From: Bombus terrestris
Lineage: Eukaryota > Arthropoda > Insecta > Hymenoptera > Apidae
DNA: 64,000 nt
Direction of reading: 5' to 3'
NCBI RefSeq assembly: GCF_910591885.1
Contig: NW_025963548.1
Coordinates: 7,617,501-7,681,500, forward strand
In this document: one piece after another, positions 56,552-64,000 of the stretch
Layout: each line of letters begins with the position of its first letter
Position numbering within the stretch: position 1 is the first letter of the stretch
Position numbers and translations under genes: made by a program
The notes under the pieces: model-generated
Seen by the model: the letters and a program-made list of their open reading frames with translations, nothing else
Told to the model about the DNA's origin: nothing
Database searches by the model: none

Positions 56552-57779
56552 GCATTACTAAATGACGTATAACGTTATATTGCACCACTATTGATCGTAT
56601 AACGTTATATACTATCACGTTATAACGTATAACGTTATATTGCATCACTATATGACGTATAACGATATGTTGCATTACTAAATGACGTATAACGTTATAT
56701 AGCTTCTCTTTATGGCGTGTAACGTTATGAACTATTACGTTATAACGTATAACGTTATATTGCATCACTATATGACGTATAACGTTAAATTGCATCACTA
56801 TAGGACGTATTACGATATATACCATCACGTTATAACGTATAACGTTATATTGCATTACTAAATGACGTATAACGTTATATTGCACCACTATTGATCGTAT
56901 AACGTTATATACTATTACGCTATTACGTATAACTTTGTATTGCATCACTATAGGACGTAAACGTTATATCGCATTACTGAATGACGTATAACGTTATATA
57001 GCTTCTCTTTATGACGTATAACATTATGAGCTATTCCGTTATAACGTATAACGCTATATTGCACGACTATATGACGTATAACGTCACATTGCATGACCAT
57101 AGGACGTATAACGCTATTTTGCATCACTATATGACGTATAACGTTAAATAGCATCACTATAGGACGTATTACGCTATATACTATCACGTTATAACGTATA
57201 ACGTTATATTGCACCACTATATGACGTATAACGATATATTGCATTACTAAATGACGTATAACGTTATATAGCTTCTCTTTATGACGTGTAACGTTATGAA
57301 CTATTACGTTATAACGGATAACGTTATATTGCATCACTATATGACGTATAACGTCATATTGCATGACTACAGGACGTATAACGTTATATTGCATCACTAT
57401 AGGATGTAATACGTTATGATATATTACGTTATTACGTATAACGTTTTATTGCATGACTATATGACGTATAACGTCATATTGCATGACTATAGGACGTATA
57501 ACGTTATATTGCTTCACTACATGACGTATAACGCTGTATTGCATCACTATAGGACGTATTACGTTATATACTATTACGATGTAACGTATAACGTTATACT
57601 GCATCACAGTAGCACGTATAACGTTATATCGCATTACTGAATGACGTATAACGTTATATAGCTTCTCTTTATGACGTATAACGTTATGAACTATTACGTT
57701 ATAACGCATAACGTTATATTGCATCACTATATGACGTATAACGTCATATTGCATGACTATAGGACGTATAACGTTATAT
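56552..57779 (+). repeat. Mixed satellite monomers
   Basis: These are ordinary monomers with a GAGCTATTCCG/GCACGACT series near 57030-57110, a GATATATTACG/TTATTACG pair near 57415 and a 29-bp monomer near 56950. CACAGTAGCACG near 57605 links it to units at 4.4, 7.1 and 60.8 kb. I see nothing other than repeat. Confidence 0.85.
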
Positions 57780-58830
57780 TGCATTACCAAATGACGTATA
57801 ACGTTATATTGCACCACTATTGATCGTATAACGTTATATACTATTACGCTATAACGTATAACGTTGTAGTGCATCACTATAGGACGTAAAGTTTATATCG
57901 CATTACTGAATGACGTATAACGTTATATAGCTTCTCTTTATGACGTATAACGTTATGAGCTATTCCGTTATAACTTATAACGCTATATTGCATGACTATA
58001 TGACGTATAACGTCATATTGCATGACTATAGGACGTATAACGTTATATTGCATCACTACATAACGTATAATGTTATATTGCATCACCATATGACGTATAA
58101 CGATATATTGCATTACTAAATGACGTATAACGTTATATTGCATCATTATATGACGTATAACGTTATATACTATAACGTTATGAAGGAATATCGTTATACT
58201 GCATCACTATATGACGTATAACGTTATATTGCATGACTATAGGACGTATAACGTTATATTGCATCACTATATGACGTATAACGTCATATTGTACGACTAC
58301 AGGACGAATAACGTTATATTGCATTACTAAATGACGTATAACGTTATATTGCATCATTATATGACGTATAACGTTATATACTATAACGTTATGAAGGAAT
58401 ATCGTTATACTGCATCACTATATGAGGTGTAACGTTATATTGCATGACTATAGGACGTATTACGTGTTATACTATTACGTTATAACGTATAACGTTATAT
58501 TGAATCACTATATGACGTATAACGTTATATTGCATCACTATATGTCGTAGAACGTTATATTGTATTACTAAATGACGTATAACGTTATATAGCTTCTCTT
58601 TATGACGTGTAACGTTATGAACTATTACGTTATAACGGATAACGTTATATTGCATGACTATATGACGTATAACGTCATATTGCATGACTACAGGACGTAT
58701 AACGTTATATTGCATCACTATAGGATGTAATACGTTATGATATATTACGTTATTACCTATAACGTTATATTGCATCACTACATAACGTATAATGTTATAT
58801 TGCATCACTATATGACGTATAACGATATAT
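57780..58830 (+). repeat. 1.05-kb block, copy 1 (offset 4,143 then 4,053 bp)
   Basis: Matches 61923-62883. Shared features are GCATTACCAAATG, the GTAAAGTTTATATCGC 29-bp monomer, 31-bp monomers 211 bp apart (58178 and 58389), TATGAGGTGTAACG and TTATTACCTATAACG. The second copy lacks 90 bp (three monomers) present here near 58441-58530. Confidence 0.82.
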
Positions 58831-59679
58831 ACTATAACGTTATGAAGTAATATCGTTATACTGCATCACTATATGACGTATAACGTTATATTGCATGACT
58901 ATAGGACGTATAACGTTATATTGCGTCACTATATGACGTATAACGTCATATTGTATGACTACAGGACGAATAACGTTGTATACTATTACGTTATAACGTA
59001 TAACGTTATACTGCATCACTATATGACATATAACGATATATTGCATTACTAAATGACGTATAACGTTATATAGCTTCTCTTTATGACGTGTAACGTTATG
59101 AACTATTACGTTATAACGTATAACGCTATATTGCATGACTATATGACGTATAACGTCATATTGCATGACTATAGGACGTATAACGTTATATTGCATCACT
59201 ATATGACGCATAACGTTATATTGCACCACTATAGGACGTATTACGTTATATACTATCACGTTACAACGTATAACGTTATATTGCATCACTATATGACGTA
59301 TAACGATATATTGCATTACTAAATGACGTATAACTTTATATTGCATCACTATATGCCGTATAACGTTATATACTATAACGTTATGAAGTAATATCGTTAT
59401 ACTGCATCACTATATGACGTATAACGTTATATTGCATGACTATAGGACGTATAACGTTATATTGCGTCACTATATGACGTATAACGTCATATTGTATGAC
59501 TACAGGACGAATAACGTTGTATACTATTACGTTAGAACGTATAACGTTATATTGCATCACTATATGACGTATAACGTTATATTGCATCACTATAAGTCGT
59601 ATAACGTTATACTGCATCACTATATTACGTATAACGTTATATTGCATTACTAAATGACGTATAACGTTATATTGCACCA
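58831..59679 (+). repeat. GAAGTAATATC block and start of 4,321-bp offset duplication
   Basis: 58831-58990 and 59372-59531 are copies (offset 541) and contain the only two 31-bp monomers reading GAAGTAATATC, plus TTGCGTCACTATATG. From about 59130 to 59679 the sequence matches 63451-64000 (offset 4,321), sharing GACGCATAACG, CGTTACAACG, AACTTTATATTGC and ACTATAAGTCG. Confidence 0.8.
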
Positions 59680-61922
59680 TTATTGATCGTATAACGTTAT
59701 ATACTATTACGCTATAACGTATAACGTTGTATTGCATCACTATAGGACGTAAACGTTACATCGCATTACTGAATGACGTATAACGTTATATAGCTCCTCT
59801 TTATGACGTATAACGTTATGAACTATTCCGTTATAACTTATAACGCTATATTGCATGACTATATGACGTATAACGTCATATTGCATGACTATAGGACGTA
59901 TAACGTCATATTGCATGACTATAGGACGTATAACGTTATATTGCATCACTATATGACGTATAACGTTATATTGCACCACTATAGGACGTATTACGTTATA
60001 TACTATCACGTTATAACGTATAACGTTATATTGCATCACTATATGACGTATAACGATATATTGCATTACTAAATGACGTATAACGTTATATAGCTTCTCT
60101 TTATGACGTGTAACGTTATGAACTATTACGTTATAACGTATAACGTTATATTGCATCACTATATGACCTATAACGTCATATTGCATGACTATAGGACGTA
60201 TAACGTCATATTGCATGACTACAGGACGTATAACGTTATATTGCATCACCATATGACGTATAACGATATATTGCATTACTAAATGACGTATAACGTTGTA
60301 TTGCATCACTATATGCCGTATAACGTTATATACTATAACGTTATGAAGGAATATCGTTATACTGCATCACTATATGACGTATAACGTCATATTGTATGAC
60401 TACAGGACGAATAACGTTGTATACTATTACGTTAGAACGTATAACGTTATATTGCATCACTATATGACGTATAACGTTACATTGCATCACTATATGTCGT
60501 AGAACGTTATATTGTATTACTAAATGACGTATAACGTTATATAGCTTCACTTTATGACGTGTAACGTTATGAACTATTACGTTATAGCGTATAACGTTAT
60601 ATTGCATCACTATATGACGTATAACGTTATACTGCATCACTATATGACGTATAACGTTATACTGCATCACTATATGACGTATAATGTTATATTGCATTAC
60701 TAAATGACGTATAACGTTATATTGCACCACTATTGATCGTATAACGTTATATACTATTACGCTATAACGTATAACGTTATACTGCATCACAGTAGCACGT
60801 ATAACGTTATATCGCATTACTGAATGACGTATAACGTTATATAGCTTCTCTTTATGACGTATAACGTTATGAACTATTACGTTATAACGCATAACGTTAT
60901 ATTGCATCACTATATGACGTATAACGTCATATTGCATGACTATAGGACGTATAACGTTATATTGCATCACTACATGACGTATAACGTTATATTGCATCAC
61001 TATAGGACGTATTACGTTATATTGCATCACTATATGACGTATAACGATATATTGCATTACTAAATGACGTATAACGTTATATAGCTTCTCTTTATGACGT
61101 GTAACGTTATGAACTATTACGTTATAACGGATAACGTTAAATTGCATCACTATATGACGTATAACGTCAGATTGCATGACTACAGGACGTATAACGTTAT
61201 ATTGCATCACTAGAAGATGTAATACGTTATGATATATTACGTTATTACGTATAACGTTTTATTGCATCACTATATGACGTAGAATGTTATACTGCATCAC
61301 TATATGACGTATAACGTCATATTGCATGACTATAGGACGTATAACGTTATATTGCTTCACTACATGACGTATAACGCTATATTGCATCACTATAGGACGT
61401 ATTACGTTATATACTATTACGTTATAACGTATAACGTTATACTGCATCACTATAGCACGTATAACGTTATATCGCATTACTGAATGACGTATAACGTTAT
61501 ATAGCTTCTCTTTATGACGTATAACGTTATGAACTATTACGTTATAACGTATAACGTTATATTGCATCACTATATGACGTATAACGTCATATTGCATGAC
61601 TATAGGACATATAACGTTATATTGCATCACTACATGACGTATAACGTTATATTGCATCACTATAGGACGTATTACATTATATACTATTACGTTATAACGT
61701 ATAACGTTATACTGCATCACTATATGACATATAACGATATATTGCATTACTAAATGACGTATAACGTTATATAGCTTCTCTTTATGACGTGTAACGTTAT
61801 GAACTATTACGTTATAACGTATAACGTTATATTGCATCACTATATGACGTATAACGTTAAATTGCATCACTATAGGACGTATTACGCTATATACTATCAC
61901 GTTATAACGTATAACGTTATAT
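59680..61922 (+). repeat. Mixed satellite monomers
   Basis: These are the usual types only. 59741-60010 resembles 63342-63611. The 60341 31-bp monomer is followed by a GACGAATAACG monomer. Two 270-bp-like units occur near 60840-61080 and 61500-61760. The rare CATCACTAGAAGATG lies near 61206. No gene or unique sequence is seen. Confidence 0.85.
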
Positions 61923-62883
61923 TGCATTACCAAATGACGTATAACGTTATATTGCACCACTATTGATCGTATAACGTTATATACTATTACGCTATAACGT
62001 ATAACGTTGTAGTGCATCACTATAGGACGTAAAGTTTATATCGCATTACTGAATGACGTATAACGTTATATAGCTTCTCTTTATGACGTATAACGTTATG
62101 AGCTATTCCGTTATAACTTATAACGCTATATTGCATGACTATATGACGTATAACGTCATATTGCATGACTATAGGACGTATAACGTTATATTGCATCACT
62201 ACATAACGTATAATGTTATATTGCATCACTATATGACGTATAACGATATATTGCATTACTAAATGACGTATAACGTTATATTGCATCATTATATGACGTA
62301 TAACGTTATATACTATAACGTTATGAAGGAATATCGTTATACTGCATCACTATATGACGTATAACGTTATATTGCATGACTATAGGACGTATAACGTTAT
62401 ATTGCATCACTATATGACGTATAACGACATATTGTACGACTACAGGACGAATAACGTTATATTGCATTACTAAATGACGTATAACGTTATATTGCATCAT
62501 TATATGACGTATAACGTTATATACTATAACGTTATGAAGGAATATCGTTATACTGCATCACTATATGAGGTGTAACGTTATATTGCATCACTATATGTCG
62601 TAGAACGTTATATTGTATTACTAAATGACGTATAACGTTATATAGCTTCTCTTTATGACGTGTAACGTTATGAACTATTACGTTATAACGGATAACGTTA
62701 TATTGCATGACTATATGACGTATAACGTCATATTGCATGACTACAGGACGTATAACGTTATATTGCATCACTATAGGATGTAATACGTTATGATATATTA
62801 CGTTATTACCTATAACGTTATATTGCATCACTACATAACGTATAATGTTATATTGCATCACTATATGACGTATAACGATATAT
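61923..62883 (+). repeat. 1.05-kb block, copy 2
   Basis: Partner of 57780-58830, with 31-bp monomers at 62321 and 62532. It ends at GCATTATTAATGACG near 62885, a one-base-short junction resembling GCATTAATAATG at 46.2 and 53.4 kb but with its own sequence. Confidence 0.82.
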
Positions 62884-64000
62884 TGCATTATTAATGACGT
62901 ATAACGTTATATTGCATCACTATATGACGTATAACGTTATATACTATAACGTTATGAAGGAATATCGTTATACTGCATCACTATATGACGTATAACGATA
63001 TGTTGCATTACTAAATGACGTATAACGTTATATAGCTTCTCTTTATGACGTGTAACGTTATGAACTATTACGTTATAACGGATAACGTTATATTGCATGA
63101 CTATAGGACGTATAACGTTATATTGCATCACTATATGACGTATAACGTCATATTGTATGACTACAGGACGAATAACGTTATATTGCATGACTATATGACG
63201 TATAACGTTATACTGCATCACTATTATACGTATAACGTTATATTGCATTACTAAATGACGTATAACGTTATATTGCACCACTATTGATCGTATAACGTTA
63301 TATACTATTACGCTATAACGTATAACGTTGTATTGCATCACTATAGGACGTAAACGTTACATCGCATTACTGAATGACGTATAACGTTATATAGCTTCTC
63401 TTTATGACGTATAACGTTATGAACTATTCCGTTATAACTTATAACGCTATATTGCATGACTATATGACGTATAACGTCATATTGCATGACTATAGGACGT
63501 ATAACGTTATATTGCATCACTATATGACGCATAACGTTATATTGCACCACTATAGGACGTATTACGTTATATACTATCACGTTACAACGTATAACGTTAT
63601 ATTGCATCACTATATGACGTATAACGATATATTGCATTACTAAATGACGTATAACTTTATATTGCATCACTATATGCCGTATAACGTTATATACTATAAC
63701 GTTATGAAGGAATATCGTTATACTGCATCACTATATGACGTATAACGTTATATTGCATGACTATAGGACGTATAACGTTATATTGCGTCACTATATGACG
63801 TATAACGTCATATTGTATGACTACAGGACGAATAACGTTGTATACTATTACGTTAGAACGTATAACGTTATAATGCATCACTATATGACGTATAACGTTA
63901 TATTGCATCACTATAAGTCGTATAACGTTATACTGCATCACTATATTACGTATAACGTTATATTGCATTACTAAATGACGTATAACGTTATATTGCACCA
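62884..64000 (+). repeat. Satellite to the right window edge, includes duplicate of 59.1-59.7 kb
   Basis: 63451-64000 is the partner of 59130-59679 and is cut by the window end, so the duplication probably continues. The 31-bp monomer at 63702 reads GAAGGAATATC, whereas its counterpart at 59381 reads GAAGTAATATC, a single-base difference between copies. Confidence 0.85.

Larger units (their letters stand above)
1..64000. repeat. Satellite DNA array, 30-bp monomer, spans entire window
   Basis: Every stretch read is made of contiguous 30-bp units related to the copy at 214-243, with no spacer or unique sequence between them. The units share TGACGTATAACG at the start and TTGCATCACTATA at the end. 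The common variant types replace the end by GCATGACTATAGG, CTATTACGTTATA, CGCATTACTGAA or AGCTTCTCTTTA. The consensus has 10 A, 11 T, 4 G and 5 C (30% GC). Both edges cut through repeats, so the array continues outside the window. Size, regularity and higher-order organisation fit eukaryotic heterochromatic satellite DNA. I do not recognise the family, and the host and chromosomal position cannot be decided from the sequence. Confidence 0.98.

Noticed and set aside
1..64000. CRISPR array
   Set aside because: The units are contiguous variants of one 30-bp sequence. There are no unique spacers, no leader and no cas genes.
1..64000. CENP-B box as evidence for a mammalian-type centromere
   Set aside because: I found no TTCG...CGGG motif. 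The array has essentially no CGGG, so centromere function cannot be argued this way.
1..64000. Transposon, tRNA, rRNA or unique-sequence island inside the array
   Set aside because: I read the whole window for breaks in the 30-bp pattern. Departures are limited to small indels and 15-bp, 29-bp or 31-bp units; no foreign sequence longer than a monomer was seen.
1..64000. Naming the host species or clade
   Set aside because: I do not recognise the satellite and there are no genes. Only a eukaryotic origin is reasonably supported, and the CpG argument about methylation is weak.

Overview
The whole 64 kb window is one uninterrupted tandem-repeat (satellite) array. I find no protein gene, RNA gene, transposon, CRISPR array or unique-sequence island in it. 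The base unit is 30 bp (a clean copy lies at 214-243), so there are roughly 2,100 monomers. The consensus is about 30% GC and carries TGACGT, the dyad TATAACGTTATA and the word ATTGCATCA. Both window edges lie inside the array, so its true length is unknown. An array this long with higher-order structure points to eukaryotic heterochromatin (centromeric, pericentromeric or subtelomeric). The species cannot be told from the sequence. Two CpGs per 30-bp AT-rich monomer, mostly intact, argue weakly against a heavily CpG-methylated genome such as a vertebrate.

The organisation is hierarchical. Diverged monomer types follow one another in a fixed order. A common unit is a 9-monomer, 270-bp higher-order repeat bounded by a monomer ending TAGCTTCTCT. 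These units are embedded in larger duplications of about 0.5 to 8 kb. Rare monomers of 29 bp (about 38) and 31 bp (25) shift the register by one base and act as landmarks. Two half-monomer (15-bp) deletions are also visible.

Region by region: 1-7.3 kb holds 270-bp units and a block repeated at 3,059 bp. 7.4-9.8 kb holds a direct duplication with a 1,289-bp offset. 11.9-18.2 kb holds about 2.3 copies of a 2.85-2.88 kb superunit. 15.6-25 kb holds interleaved duplications at offsets 3,869 and 5,579 bp. 25-28.6 kb is mixed satellite that shares blocks with both sides. 28.6-46.1 kb is dominated by two near-identical copies of an 8 kb block. 46.2-64 kb is a distinct subdomain rich in the 31-bp GAAGGA monomer and in smaller duplications.

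Because 30 is a multiple of three and the consensus has one stop-free frame on each strand, the array produces long open frames on both strands (up to 607 codons). They read as endless decapeptide repeats such as MTYNVILHHY and MQYNVIRHIV. I treat these as by-products of the repeat, not genes. Nothing here works together as a pathway. The biology lies in how the array evolved and in what might bind it.
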